Shown here: positions 23,657 to 35,566 of the stretch, piece after piece
Position numbering within the stretch: position 1 is the stretch's first letter
Layout of the letters: each line of letters starts with the position of its first letter
Assembly: GCA_025200525.1 (NCBI GenBank)
Contig: CM045761.1
Span: forward strand, 38,696,190 to 38,760,189
From: Camellia lanceoleosa
Lineage: Eukaryota > Streptophyta > Magnoliopsida > Ericales > Theaceae
DNA length: 64,000 nucleotides
Reading direction: 5' to 3'
Made by a program: the position numbers and the translations under genes
The notes under the pieces: model-generated
What the model saw: the letters and a program-made list of their open reading frames with translations, nothing else
Told to the model about the DNA's origin: nothing
Databases searched by the model: none

Positions 23657-23986
23657 TGTTGAGAAGATGACTCAACTGCTGATGTGTCATGTTGAGTAGG
23701 CTGCCAAGATATTCAAAGATTGCTGAAATAAAGTTGTTGGAGTATTTTAAATAAGTCAAAATGTTTGAAAGCTTCAAAGTAGTTGTTACTAGAAAATAGG
23801 AAACTAGAAGATAAGCTCATGTATTCATGGGCTTGTGATGCTATTTCTTTGCAATTTGTTATGCATTTATGTTATATTTCTCATGTATATAAAGCACTTT
23901 CTAGTCAATAAAATATAAGGTCATTTGGCAGCTCATTTATGTTCTTATATGTTCTTATTTTGTTACTGTTCTTGTAAAAAATAACA
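23657..23986 (+). repeat. 5' LTR of copia element 1
   Basis: Runs tgttgagaagatgactc ... aaaaaataaca, 330 bp. It carries tatataaagc (about 23886) and aataaaatataa (about 23908), plausible promoter and poly(A) signals. It differs from the 3' LTR by about seven substitutions and two one-base indels in my hand alignment. Confidence 0.93.
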
Positions 23987-24091
23987 ACATATTGATATCA
24001 AAGTTGTTTTCTTAAGGGAAAAGTGTGAGAAATCCTGAGAGTGATCTTTCACCAAAACACCAAAACACATAAACACCTAATCTTTCTAAGC

Positions 24092-27000
24092 ATGGCCTCA
24101 AATGCTTTCTCCAATAATACCACCAGTCTTCACAGGTGAGAATTATCAAACATGGGCAGTAAGGATGACTGCTTATTTGCAAGCAGTTGATCTTTGGGAG
24201 GCAGTTGAAGCTGATTATGAAATCATTCTATTGCCTGACAATCCCACTATACAAGAAATCAAGATTCACAAGGAGAGGACAATTAAAAATTCAAAGCCAA
24301 GTCTTGCCTCCATTTAGTAGTTTCTGGAAGCTATTTTCACCAAGATCATGTCTTTGGAGTCAGCCAAAACATCTGGGACTATTTTAGAACCGAAGTCTCA
24401 AGGCAATGACAGATCAAAGAGCATGCAAGTGATGAACTTAAGAAGGAATTTGAGATACAAAGGATGAAGGAATTAGAAACCATAAAGGAGTACTCTGATA
24501 GGCTGCTGAGCATAGTAAACAAGGTAAGGTTGCTGGAGAAGACTTGTCTGATCAAAGGGTTGTTGAAAAATCCTAGTAACCATACCTGAAAGGCTTGAGT
24601 CCAAAATCTCCTCTCTGAGGAATCTAAAGACTTAACAAGTATTTCTTTTGGTAGAATTTTTGAATGCTTTACAGGCACATGAGCAAACAAGACTGATTAG
24701 GAAAGAAGGGTTTGTAGAGGGAGCTTTGAAGGCCAAACTACAAATCTAGGATAAAAGTAAAGGCAAGAAAAGAAGGGCAATAAAGACAACTCAAGCAAAG
24801 GTAATGTTGAAGCTGGAGACAACAACAACAAAGGAGGAACTTACCCTCAATGCCAACATTGCAAGAAGACAAATCATCCTCAATCTAACTGTTAGTGGAG
24901 ACCTGACATCAAGTGCAGAAAGTGCAACCAGTTAGGCCACATAGAGAAGGTTTGTAGAAGCAAACAATAGCAAGATGGTGAAGCTAAAATTGTGGATCAG
25001 CAGGAGGAGGAGCACTTGTTTGTTGCCTCATGTATCCATGTAAAAGCTCTAATGAACACTGGTTAGTTGATAGTGGCTGCACAAACCATATGATCTATGA
25101 CAAAGAGCTCTTTAGAGAGCTGGATAGAACTAAAATTTCCAAAATCAAGGTTGGAAATGGTTAGTTCATTGAAGTAAGAGGCAAAGGACAGTAACAATAG
25201 AAAGTGTTTCAGGTACAAAACTAATCACTGATGTTTTATATGTGCCTAGAATTGATCAAAATTTGCTAAGTGTTGGTCAGCTACTGGAAAAAGGCTATAA
25301 ACTGTTGTTTGAAGATAAAAAGTGTATGATTAGAGATGTAGATGGCCGCGAGGTGTGTATAATCAAAATGAGAAGCAAGTGCTTCTTTTTGGATCCAATG
25401 AAGGAGGAGCAGATAGCATATCAAGCCTCTATGAACACAACAGAAATTTGGCACAAGAGATTGGGCCATTTTCACAATGGAGCACTCATATATATATTGA
25501 AAAATCAGCTGATACAAGGGTTACCTCTACTAGAAAAGCATCTACTTGGCTGCAAGGCTTGTCAATATGGAAAACAAAGTAGATTGCCATTTCCTAAAAA
25601 GGCTTGGAGAGCTTCACAGAAGCTGCAACTTTTTACATACTGATCTTGAGGGCCTCAGAGAACCCCCATCATTAAAGGGAAGTAAATATTATATTGCTTT
25701 TATGCATGATTTAACAAGAATGTGTTGGATTTACTTCTTAAGGTTTAAATCTAAGGCTGCAGCTGTGTTCTGGAAATACAAAGCTTGAGTGGAAAACCAG
25801 AGTGGTTGCAAGATGCAAGTATTAAGATCAGATAATGGCAAGGAATACACCTCAAAATAGTTCGACGAGCTTTGTGAAGAAGCTGGAATCGAAAGCACCA
25901 GCCATCAACTCCATATACTCCACAACAAAATGGAGTGAATGAGAGGAAGAATAGAACACTTATGGAGATGACCGTATGTTTCTACATGAAAAAGGGCTGC
26001 CAAAAAAATTCTGGACAGAGGCTGCAATACTGCTATTTTTCTACTTAACAGACTTCCAACAAGGGCTTTGAAAAGAAAAACACCCTTGAGGCTTGGTATG
26101 GATACAAACCTTCACTACATAACTTCAAAGTATTTGGTTGTTTTTGTTTTTCATATGTGCCTTAGGTGAAGAGAGACAAGCTTGATAAGAAAGCAGAACC
26201 AAGAGTCTTTGTTGGTTACAGCAACATCTCTAAAGCTTACAGAGTTTTCCAACCTCAAACAGGGAAATTCTGATAAGTAAAGACGTTAATTTATGGAGAA
26301 TGAGCAATGGAATTGGGATGATGGAGAAAAGATAAATTTTAGAAGATTTGCAACCTTAAGAAGACAATGTTGGTGACCAACTAGTTAGGGAAACAAGACT
26401 GCTTTCTAATATTTATCAAAGATACAATGTTGCTGTAATGGAGCCTGCAAGATTTGAAGAAGCTAAAAGGATCAGAAATGAATGGAAGCTATGAAAGAGG
26501 AGATGAGAATGATAGAGAAAATCACGCCAGGAGCTTATGAAAAACCTCAAAATAGGAAGATTATAGGAATTAAATGGTTGTTTAGAACCAAGTTAAATGC
26601 AGATCGATCAATTAACAAGTATAAAGCAAGGCTAGTGGTGAAGGGTTATGCTCAAATCCACGGTGTTGATTTTCTGAGACCTTGCACCTGTGGCAAGGTT
26701 AGATACAATTAGGCTACTACTAGCACTTGCAGCACAAAAAGGCTGGATGGTCTATCAACTAGATGTTAAATCAGCTTTTTGAATGGTTTTCTTGCAGGAG
26801 GAAATATATGTAGAGCAGCTAGAGGATTTGCTATGTAAGGGCATGAGGATAAAGTGTATTTACTGAAAAAGACATTGTATGGTCTTAAACAGGCACCAAG
26901 GGCTTGGTACAGCAGGATATATAACCACTTATTAGGCCTAGGCTTTGTAAAAGCCTAAGTGAATTTACTCTGTACGTGAAGGAGGCTACTGAATTAATTG

Positions 27001-27950
27001 TTGTGTCTGTTTATGTTGATGACTTGCTTATAACAAGGAGCAATAAAGAGCTTCTAAAAGGAATTTAAAGTAGAGATGCTTAATGTGTTTGAGATGCCAG
27101 ATTTGGGCTTGATGTCTTACTTATGGGAATGGAAGTAAAGCAAAGGCAGCATGAAGTCTTTATCTGCCAACAAAAGTATGCAAAGGAGATCCCAAAGTTT
27201 CACATGGAAGACTGCAAAGCTATATCAACTCCTATGAATCAGTAAGAGAAATTTAGCAAGGATGACGGAGCTGATAAGGTTGATGAAGGTTTGCATAGGA
27301 GTTTGATTGGTTAATGTATCTTACTACAACCCGACTTGATATAATGCATGCTGTGAGTTTGTTTTCGAGGTTTATGCATTGTGCAAGTGAGGTGCATTTT
27401 CAAGCTTCAAAAGGATTCTGAGGTATATCAAAGGCACTGTCAATTATGGCATAAAGTTCACTCATTGTTTAGATTTGAAGTTCCATGGCTTCTCTGACAG
27501 TGATTAGGAGGTTCTATTGATGATATGAGAAGTACAATTGGTTTTTGATTTAGTTTTGGATCATGCATGTTCTCCCGGTGTTCAAGGAAACAAGAGATTA
27601 TTGCACAAAGCACTGCTGAAGTTGAATATGTGGCTGCTACAACAGCCGTAGACCAAGCTCTGTGGTTTAGGAAATTGTTAACAGAACTGCATGTGGAATA
27701 GGAGGAGTCCACACAAATCTTTGTTGATAACCAAGTTGCTATATCTATATCTAACAATCCAATTTTCCATGGGAAAACAAAGCATTTTAAGATTAAACTT
27801 ACTTACTCAGGGAAGTACAGAAAGAAGGAGAAGTACTATTGCTTCATTGCAAAACAGAAAATCAGGTTGCTGATATTCTAACAAAAGCACTTTCAAAAGC
27901 CAGGTTTGAATTCCTTAGAGAAAAATTGGAAATGAGCAGCAGCTGATCCA
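24092..27950 (+). pseudogene. gag-pol of copia element 1, multiply frameshifted
   Basis: Gag begins near ATG 24092 and the legible frame is 24102-24317 (FTGENYQTWAVRM). Two CX2CX4HX4C knuckles lie at about 24851-24892 and 24920-24961. The protease motif HWLVDSGCTNHM is at about 25058. The pre-integrase domain (IWHKRLGHFHNG) lies in 25242-25643, with integrase fragments to 26290. Reverse transcriptase has IGIKWLFRTKLNADRSINKYKARLVVKGYA split across 26560-26650 and VDDLLI near 27020. RNase H keeps AQSTAEVEYVAA-like and [14 protein letters not shown] blocks up to 27900. Many stops and frame changes separate these parts, so no polyprotein can be made. In intact elements it packages, matures, copies and integrates the element RNA. 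Confidence 0.85.
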
Positions 27951-27958
27951 AGGAGGAG

Positions 27959-28288
27959 TGCTGAGAAGATGACTCAGCTGCTGATGTGTCATGTTGAGTA
28001 GGCTGCTAAGATATTCAAAGATTGCTGAAATAAAGTTGCTGGAGTATTTTTGAATAAGTCAAAATGTTTGAAAGCTTCAAAGTAGTTGTTACTAGAAAAT
28101 AGGAAACTAGAAGATAAGCTCATGTATTCATGGGCTTGTGATGCTATTTCTTTGCAATTTGTTATGCATTTCTGTTATATTTCTCATGTATATAAAGCAC
28201 TTTCTAGTCAATAAAATATAAGGTCATTTGGCAGCTCATTTATGTTCTTATATGTTCTTATTTTGTTACTGCTCTTGTAAAAATAACA
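27959..28288 (+). repeat. 3' LTR of copia element 1
   Basis: Runs tgctgagaagatgactc ... aaaaataaca, 330 bp. It is followed by agttt and then the last codons of the carbonic anhydrase relic. Confidence 0.93.
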
Positions 28289-28881
28289 AGTTTAGCTAAG
28301 CACAAGCAGTTATGAATTAGAAACAGTTCAATGTTGCCTCGAGTTAAAATCTATGGCTTAATCTAATATGTTTACTAATCTATATATATATATATCTTCT
28401 ATTGCAGCAAATGTTTTGAGTTTTTCAATATGTTTTTCTTTTCTTTTCTTTTTTTTTCCTTTTTTCTTTTGCATATGAAAGTTCCCATGTATGTTTTTCT
28501 TCCTAATTTACTGGTCAACCAATTTACACAATGACCCTTGAACCCTAATCCCATTCTTAGCCTAGATATTCATCTAAAAGCTCATCTCTGAGGGCCTAGT
28601 TGATTGGTTGGATTATAGTATAAAATTGGAATTATTAATTCATAAGGCTCACATTCTATTGTTTGGTTACACTTTTGTTATCTAAGTTAAATTTTATGGA
28701 GATTTTATTCAACAAACTCGCAAATTTTTAATCCTATAACTAATAATACAAAATAAACATATAATTGGGATTTTATGTCTGCTGATGGTCGAAGTGGCTC
28801 TAACCAGAGGTAGTCTGGTCTGGTATTGAAAATGTTGTAAGCAACAAAGAGCAATAAAAAACACCGCTAGAAAGGAACAAT

Positions 28882-29170
28882 ATGATTAGATTTGAATTAC
28901 CAAAGCTACAAGAAAGGCAACAAATCAAAGACCTATTGTCATGGTGGCAGGACTTTAATTTGAAAAAGAGAGGAAAAAAAAAATCTGGAATGTATTACTG
29001 TCGGCAATTTTATGGGAACTGTGGAAAACTAGGAATGAGAAGTTATTCCATAAAGGGAATCCGGATTGGGGTTTAATCTAGGAAAGAATTATTTCGAATG
29101 TAACTGACTGTTAAATCCAATAAGTGAGTGATTTTGTTTTCCAAGTTTCAGAGCATTAAAGGATTTCTCT
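28882..29170 (+). pseudogene. Probable LINE C-terminal fragment
   Basis: The frame from 28882 gives ELPKLQERQQIKDLLSWW, and after frame changes LWELWK-like and NVTDWLNP-like words. These fit the region after the reverse transcriptase in plant LINEs, where a Trp-rich segment precedes the 3' UTR. It is short and broken. The call rests on pattern memory only. Confidence 0.35.
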
Positions 29171-29481
29171 GAGGAGGGGCTTTGTTTGCTTTATTTGGTA
29201 CAAGTTATGTTGTTGCATAGGTTTAATCCACAAGATCTCAGTGGGTTGGGCTGCTACTTGGTCACCCACACTGGTGAAGGTTGTTGCGTAGGTTTGATCC
29301 ACAAGATCTCAATGGAGACCCAACAGCCTTAAGTGCTTGGCGACCAGAGCTGCTCCAACACATGGCCAGGTGTCACCCGAACCCCTTGGATGAATTTTTA
29401 TTTTTATTATATAAGTATTAGATTTTAGGAAAAAATAAGCAAACTGAGCCCACTAAAATACAACTTTGAATCCATAGTTTT

Positions 29482-29568
29482 CAGTCATACATTGAGAAAG
29501 ATGTATTTGATAGTGTCGATAATGAGCTTATTATGCAACGATTTCAAAATAGGAAATTTTGTGGTCAA
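29482..29568 (+). pseudogene. hAT-type (MYM-like) transposase C-terminal scrap
   Basis: The frame reads SYIEKDVFDSVDNELIMQRF followed by QNRKFCGQL and a stop. This is the pattern of the C-terminal end of plant zinc finger MYM-type, hAT-derived transposase-like proteins. Nothing else of the gene is visible. Confidence 0.45.
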
Positions 29569-31232
29569 TTGTAGAAGCTCGTATTAGCATGTCTTTTGTT
29601 TAAACAATAGTATCACTATATTGAAATATTTTTGTTTATAATTTCGTAATTTAAATTAATTTGTTGATTTTTTCTCCATAGGTGACATAATGATTGATGT
29701 GAATTTTCTCAGAAATATATGACATTTAAGTTTTTGATTGACACCATCACAAAATTCCTCAAGTCGCCACTGTTGGCTGCACTCACTTTTCCTGACAATT
29801 TTGTTGTCCTGGCAGCAAGGAGACCACTTCAGGTTTATTTTCGTGACTTTTTGAGATTCAATGTTACCATGATAAGGCTGTCACTTAGAAAGTAAATGCA
29901 TTCTATTTTGCAATTAGGTTGTAGCATATCTTCATACAATTTGTGTACAATTGAATTCTTGGAGCTTTTGGTTCAGAATTCCATAACTAGATTCTGAGAC
30001 TATTCTGTGATTTTGTTGCCAAATTGTGGAGAATTTTCTGGAATAACTTTTTTTAAGATATGATATATTTGTAATCAAGACTAGAAGACCAAATGCTTGA
30101 TGGTTGAAGTGGTCGAAACGGAGGCAGTCAGGTCTGGCATTGAAAACATTGTGCCAACAAAAAAAAACACTGACAGAAATGAATATTATGTTAGATTGAA
30201 ATTACCAAATGTATAAAAAAAAAAAAAAAGAAAAAAAGAAAGAAGAGGCAATTACAAAGCATAAGATTTTCAAGTACTTGGTTTGTTTGACAGATTTACT
30301 AATAATAGCATAAGCTTTCGAAACAATCAGTGATTTTAGGGGGCCCTAGGTTATTCTTTTGTTTTCCCTTGTTATGTTTTTTGCAACTGTTTATGTTTGT
30401 GCAACTGTTGGATTCTATTTGTGATTTATCCGTGTGTCTCTCCACTTACAAGATAGGGTCACGATAGCTTGATATGCATTGTTGGATTCATTTACTAATG
30501 GCTTAATCTTTTTGGGATAATTGGTGATCTAACTAAGATGAAGAGAGGAAGATGGTCGTTTCAAGGTTTGGCTATGCTGTTTGAGTTTCATAGAAAGTGG
30601 AAAACTGCTTCTAGAGGTTTTAGGTATGAGGCTTCCTCTAAAAAATAAAAATAAAAAAATTAAGAAAAATGGGGAGGCTATTAAAATTTTCACCCAGAAT
30701 CAACATTAAAATAGTTTGAAAACGTTTTAGTGTGTCAGTGATGTCTATCCATATTGATTCTTCAATATCCTGATAGGTCTAATGATAGAAGAACACAAGG
30801 ACACCTTAGTTACACAAGGCCATAACTTTGTCGAATACAATGCCAAAGCATCTTATTTATAGGTTTACAACCCTAATAAAATAGGAAACTAAGACCTTAA
30901 TAAATAGGAAAACTAATAATTAAATACTTGTGACATTAATTATGAAATTGTAAAATAGATCTTCATGTGGTGGAAAGTTGCTGAGCGCTAGCTGAATATT
31001 GGACTTCTACATTCTGCATCATCTAATGCATATGCTTCTAAACAAATTACCATTGAGATCCTAGAATGCTTTCAAACTATACCTACGGAGCTTTTCTTTC
31101 AAAAACTATACCTAATTTTGAAGTTGAACCTTTGAGTTGTCCCTGTATTTGGTGTTTGTGTTGTAACCCAACTCTAAATTGCTTTATTTTCGTTATCTCT
31201 TTGAGGTTAGCTTTATTCATTTTTTTATAATA

Positions 31233-32040
31233 AAAAAAAAAAAAAATTATTGATGAAATCAAACATATGGTACGTATGAAATTATATCAATAAAGTAGAG
31301 GTACGAGCAGAAAGCATCATAGTATAACTTTCTAATCCCAACCAAGTTAGTACCAAGCAAGAACATCCAATCATATGCTAGCTCAAGTAAAAAAAGTTGG
31401 TGAGAACCAATAGAAAAGGAAAAGAATAAGACAAACAATCACAGTTCTCAACACTACAATACAACAGCTAGCAGTCATCAAACCAGCAGCCACCACTGCA
31501 GAGGAGCAACCACCTCTGAATCTCCTCTGTTCCTCCTCTGCAGCATAGCTCTCGGATGCACTTCCTCACCTGCTGAATGCTTAGCGCAATTTCATTTACA
31601 GAATAGAAGCAACCTAGATCATGTGATTTCATCCAAAGGGCCAACTCTTACTTTGATTAGGTCACATAATTCTTCTAGATTTGGCTGACTATCAGTAAAA
31701 TGCACTCATTTCTATATTTTCACACAGACCAAATCACTGCTATAGGGACAGCTCTCCATACCTGCCTTTCCTTCTTCCTGAATTTCCAGCCCAGCCACCA
31801 TTGCATCAAACTTTCAATTGACCCTGGCACTACCCAACACAACCCCTGCCACTAAATGATGCTTGACCAAACTTGCCACACAAAGGGGCAGGAAAGTAGG
31901 ATATGGTTCAAGGATTCCAACTCAGATTTACACAACACACAGGATTACAACTTAGCTTTATTCATCTTCCACTTTCTAATGCATCTGCTCCAATTGTTTG
32001 GTTAGAACTGTATAAATATAAGACTTCAGAACAGGAACAA
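31233..32040 (-). pseudogene. LINE 3' remnant, antisense, within copy A
   Basis: On the minus strand the segment has the worn C-terminal part of a LINE ORF2 (cysteine-containing, with many stops) followed by a 3' UTR ending in poly(A), seen as the A/T run at 31224-31248. The same piece occurs in copy C (51500-51718 plus 58474-59050) and, in part, copy B (35452-35574). Because the bases beyond the poly(A) end are also shared, it was already present when the segment was duplicated. Confidence 0.5.
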
Positions 32041-32157
32041 AATGAGTAGGATATGATTGTTTTTTTTTTTTGTTTGTTTTCTTGTTTTTTATTATTATAT
32101 ATATATAGTTTTTTATTGGGACATTTATACACAAGTCTTAATTTATGAACTTATACT

Positions 32158-32304
32158 CTATTAAGAGGTAATGTTAGGGATACCAAATTTTTTATCAATA
32201 ATGATCAAATGTCTCACATTGGTATGAGGTTCACACTTTTGTGATCCCACACCTATGGAGACATTTGGTAGAAAATTTGGGGCCTAGCATTTTCCTCCAT
32301 TTAG
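32158..32304. mobile_element. hAT-like MITE (131 bp) in copy A
   Basis: The body 32166-32296 has ends aggtaatgttagggatacca and, inverted, aggaaaatgctaggcccc. It is flanked by ctattaag and ccatttag, an 8-bp duplication with two mismatches. Copy B lacks it and reads actccattaaatcttaac at the same place. A family member is cut by the right edge of the window. Confidence 0.7.
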
Positions 32305-33528
32305 TCCTAATTAAGATTTTTGAACTTTTAAATTCTTAAATTTTTAATAGTCAATTACCTTCGCTTATCATTTATAATTATCTATAAAGGAACATGATGA
32401 ATTGACATTTATTTCGATTTTGAAAATATCAACTTTCCAATTGAAAAACTTTTAAAAAAAATTATGTGTAAAAAATAAAACTAATTTTTTTGAAAAAATT
32501 GAATTATTTTTTCTTGTGCAAAATTGAAAATTTTGTGTCTATAAAGAAGTATGATGATGGAACATTGAGGTGCAAAACTAAAAAAAAAACTTTGAAAATG
32601 AAAAACTAATAATATTCTCAATTTTAAAATTGGAAAAATCATAATATTCTCAATTTTATCGGATAATTGAATCAAATCAATAAGTAGAAACATAAAACAT
32701 TTAATCTCATGCTCGATTTTTTAATCGCTTAGTGAAACAATTATCCGGAACATTACTATTCAAAATTGATAATGTTCTTAATTTTAAAAATTGAGAAAAA
32801 CTAATAATATTCTTAGTTTTACTATATATGACTTATTGGTTCAAAAAATTTGGAATAGAATCTAAGTTACCATAATATTTGTAAATAGGATTTTTAGATA
32901 AATAACTTTTTTTTTTTTAATTTAGAGATTCGCACGAGGTTGGTTTAGAGGTTCTACTTTCTGCCAAATCCGATAATAAAATCAAGGATATAAAATCATA
33001 AAGTAATTTGTTGGTTTGGTGGCTCAGTAGTGATTGTTGAGTCATATGCTATTATTAATTTTCTTTAGTCTGATGGATAACCTAGAAGACAGTGGTGGCC
33101 ATTTTTCATTGCTAGAACACACTCCACATACAGCTACAGGGCACTTCAAATGAGCAAGAAGCACCAACATGCACTGATTGATTATTTATTTATTTACTTA
33201 TTAGCTTTTGTTTCTGTTTATTTTAGGATTAGATATGAGAACCTGATAAGTAGGTATCTCTCCTTTTTTTTTTTTTTTTTTTTTTTATTTTTTTTACAAT
33301 GGATTGCACTATCAAGGGATTTGTGGCTTCTACATCAGTAGTGGCAAAAGTGGCCTTTGCAAAAACAATGGAGCAACACGATTGTTGTTGTATTCTATTA
33401 ATGGAACAACTATGCACTTTTAAGCATTAATTCATCAAAAGTAAAATGAAAAAATTTCACTTTGGACGGTATGCCTATGCAAATTAGCTGAGATTGTATC
33501 CTTTATGCTATCTATGCTAAGTTTGGTT

Positions 33529-34223
33529 GGTTGGAAGAAATGGCGGAGTCAGAAAATTAAGTTAGAGGGGATATTATTAATTATAATTTTTTATTTAAAA
33601 AAAAATTATGATCAACATTAAGATAATAATAATTTTATGAGATAAATTTAAGCATAAAAAATTACATATTCATTATTAATAGGAGTACAAATTAAAAAAT
33701 TACATATTCATTATTATGGATCAAAATTCCTAATCTTAAAAAATAAAAATATATCATTTATAGCACAAATTATTATAAAATCTATTTAATTTTTATTTGA
33801 CAGAAAAATATTAAAGAGATGACGCATTTATAAATGATATGTTTTGAATGAAAATTATTAAACAATTTTAGAATACCATATCGCATTGCTTACGTGATGT
33901 TCAAAGTATGAAAATCACAAATCACACTAAGTAATTTGTCAACGCTAAAAATAATGAGTTCATTATATCCAATCTATAAGATTTTTTACTATACTATTGG
34001 TTTAAACTATTACATAAATAATACCGCATAGTGCTCTCAAAATATCAAATAATTATTTATTGTGAATAATACAATAAACCCTTAGCTAAAAAACGTGTTA
34101 AGAAAATTTGGATATATATATACATTTTGTATATAGCAATAACACAAAAAATCAAAATTGAGCCATGGGAGGGGGGGCACGTGACCCCCCACGGCCTACT
34201 TTCTCTCCGCCACTGGTTGGAAG
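33529..34223. mobile_element. Mutator-like non-autonomous element (9-bp target duplication)
   Basis: The body 33538-34214 (677 bp) lies between perfect copies of ggttggaag. Ends are aaatggcggagtcagaaa and, inverted, agtggcggagagaaag, with a shared tggcggag core. Copy C is empty here: it reads gtttggttggttagaagtgtgtgagacc without interruption (60170-60197). The interior is AT-rich with no gene; near the right end is a gggggggcacgtgacccccc palindrome. Confidence 0.82.
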
Positions 34224-34880
34224 TGTGTGAGACCCATTGGACTCCCTAGCCCATGGACTGAAACAACAAGCATGGCCTAAAAAAATGCTTCAATTGATTC
34301 CCTTAAAGCTAAGCTACATTTGTTGCTGTTGTTTTTATTTTTATTTTTAAATTATGATAAAAAAATGTATTGGTATGGCCAACACATGACCACCCTCCTT
34401 GAACGTGACAGAAACCATGATTTTAATTCATGATGATCAAGTATAGATGATCAAAATTTAGGATTTCAAGATTAAGATGAAAAAAAAAAAAAAAAAAAAA
34501 AGAAGTGAAAAACACAAAAAGAAACTTAATGAGCTTTTGCTTCATTATTAGCAAAAGGATGTAGATTGTCTAATAAGAATAAAATGGACTTTGTGATTTC
34601 TTTAATATCATGATGGAAATGTTGCATCCACCACTTTTTCTTACTACATCTATCAATTTTAATTAAACTATAAAGGTATCATTTTAAAAAATTTGCCTTG
34701 ACAAGATACCCTACTTGTCGTTTGATCCTTCAACCTTTTAATTGAGAGTGTATAGGAGTGACCAACTGACATTTTTCAAGTTACAATCAACAAGTGTTGG
34801 TGTTTTGATATGAAATGACTACATTATTGTGTATGAATATTTTATACCAAAATTTTATTTGTATATTATTATTATTATTA

Positions 34881-34916
<36 letters not shown>

Positions 34917-35247
34917 TGTTCATTTTGACACCCAAACAATGTACACAAATACTATAGTGATAAACATCCGTAGTCCTACAAGACAAAATCAATCTTGTAA
35001 TTGTCAAAAACGTTTTTGATCAATTGGGGTACACTTCTACTTATGAGATTAGGAGATGTTTGGTCTGCAGGTTTATTTTTTTTAATATAAATTAATTTGA
35101 AGAAAATAAATATCAAAAAAATATTTTTAAATTTTTAAAAATTATTTCTATCATTCGAAAGATCAAACTATATAAAAATAATAAGTATTTTTTATTTTAT
35201 TTTTCATTTAATTTTTATATTTTTAAAAATTAAAAAATTAAAAGTAT

Positions 35248-35345
35248 AATTCTAAAGAGGGAGATCTTATATAGGAGACTTAGTATTATTCTAAGGTCCC
35301 CCTCTTTAGAATAATAAGTCTCCCAATCTCCTATAGAGGGTGGGT
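35248..35345. repeat. Small foldback structure
   Basis: The arms attctaaagagggagatctta and, inverted, attctaaagagggggacctta are followed by a second pair (tataggagacttagtattatt against aataagtctcccaatctcctata). It lies between the end of copy A and the start of copy B, at the junction of the duplication. Confidence 0.65.
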
Positions 35346-35566
35346 GTCCCTCTTTCTCTTTAGACTAAGTTGGTTATATTATTATACCTAATTTTGTGTT
35401 ATTCTACTATTAAATACTGAAAAGTCTCCTGTATACTATATCATTAATTATACTCAAATGATACTTGACCAAACTTGCTGGACAATGGGGCAGAAAAGTA
35501 GGATATGGTTCAAGGATCCCAACTCAGATTTACACAACACACAGGATTACAACCTAGCTTCCACTT

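Larger units (their letters stand above)
23652..28293 (+). mobile_element. Ty1-copia LTR retrotransposon 1 (AGTTT target duplication)
   Basis: The element proper is 23657-28288, between perfect 5-bp duplications agttt (23652-23656 and 28289-28293). Both LTRs are 330 bp and begin TG and end CA. The order of domains (gag with zinc knuckles, protease, integrase, reverse transcriptase, RNase H) is that of Ty1-copia. A purine tract (aaggaggag) abuts the 3' LTR. After the 5' LTR, attgatatcaaag may be a worn initiator-Met primer site. All coding regions are broken. Confidence 0.93.
20626..28299 (+). pseudogene. Alpha-type carbonic anhydrase relic, last exon split by a copia element
   Basis: Exon-like blocks are 20626-20841, 21663-21766, 21910-22012, 22155-22329 and 23534-23656 continuing at 28294-28299. 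Recognisable in order: FCYSGQTSPDK, NGKTQSPIDIV, YPVNATLVNHGYNVE, LKFGNAGVLILNGKNY, MHWHSPSEH (two zinc-ligand His), FDAELHLVH (third His), [35 protein letters not shown] and NSRPVQPLNGRQVELFDEF. The intact enzyme hydrates CO2 and is normally a secretory or plastid protein. Lesions: TGA at 20668-20670 where Trp is expected, TGA at 20692-20694, a one-base loss at about 21750, a frameshift before YYRYVG at about 22258, and the usual LTTPPC region reduced to SSLPPV. No first exon was seen. The LTR supplies a new stop after FC; the original end was Phe-Ser-stop (28291-28299). Confidence 0.88.
28300..31157. other. Debris zone: LINE, hAT and unassigned pieces
   Basis: Apart from the two fragments listed separately, this stretch holds a phrase repeated at 28785-28910 and 30098-30205 (ggt(c/t)gaagtggtc/ct...ggta/cgtctggt(a)ttgaaaa), a doubled phrase at 29213-29320 (gcataggtttaatccacaag / gcgtaggtttgatccacaag), and a short exon-like frame at 29752-29839 ending FPDNFVVLAARRPLQ before a gt. 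I do not recognise that last product and do not call it a gene. Confidence 0.45.
31158..35235. repeat. Segment copy A of a three-copy duplication
   Basis: Starts tgttgtaacccaactctaaa and ends near ataagtattttttatttta. Copy C begins with the same words at about 51426 and ends near 61320; copy B starts part-way in at about 35452. Shared landmarks: ctccaattgtttggttagaa (31988, 36238, 59023), gcaagaagcaccaacatgca (33153, 42778, 59772) and gtggcttctacatcagtagt (33322, 43016, 60001). It contains a minus-strand LINE tail, two MITEs and a (TTA)n run at 34867-34912. No intact gene. Confidence 0.85.

Noticed and set aside
33150..33341. Frame beginning MSKKHQHALIDYL, present in copies A and B
   Set aside because: It runs into poly-T and differs in length and ending between copies; no sign of coding constraint.
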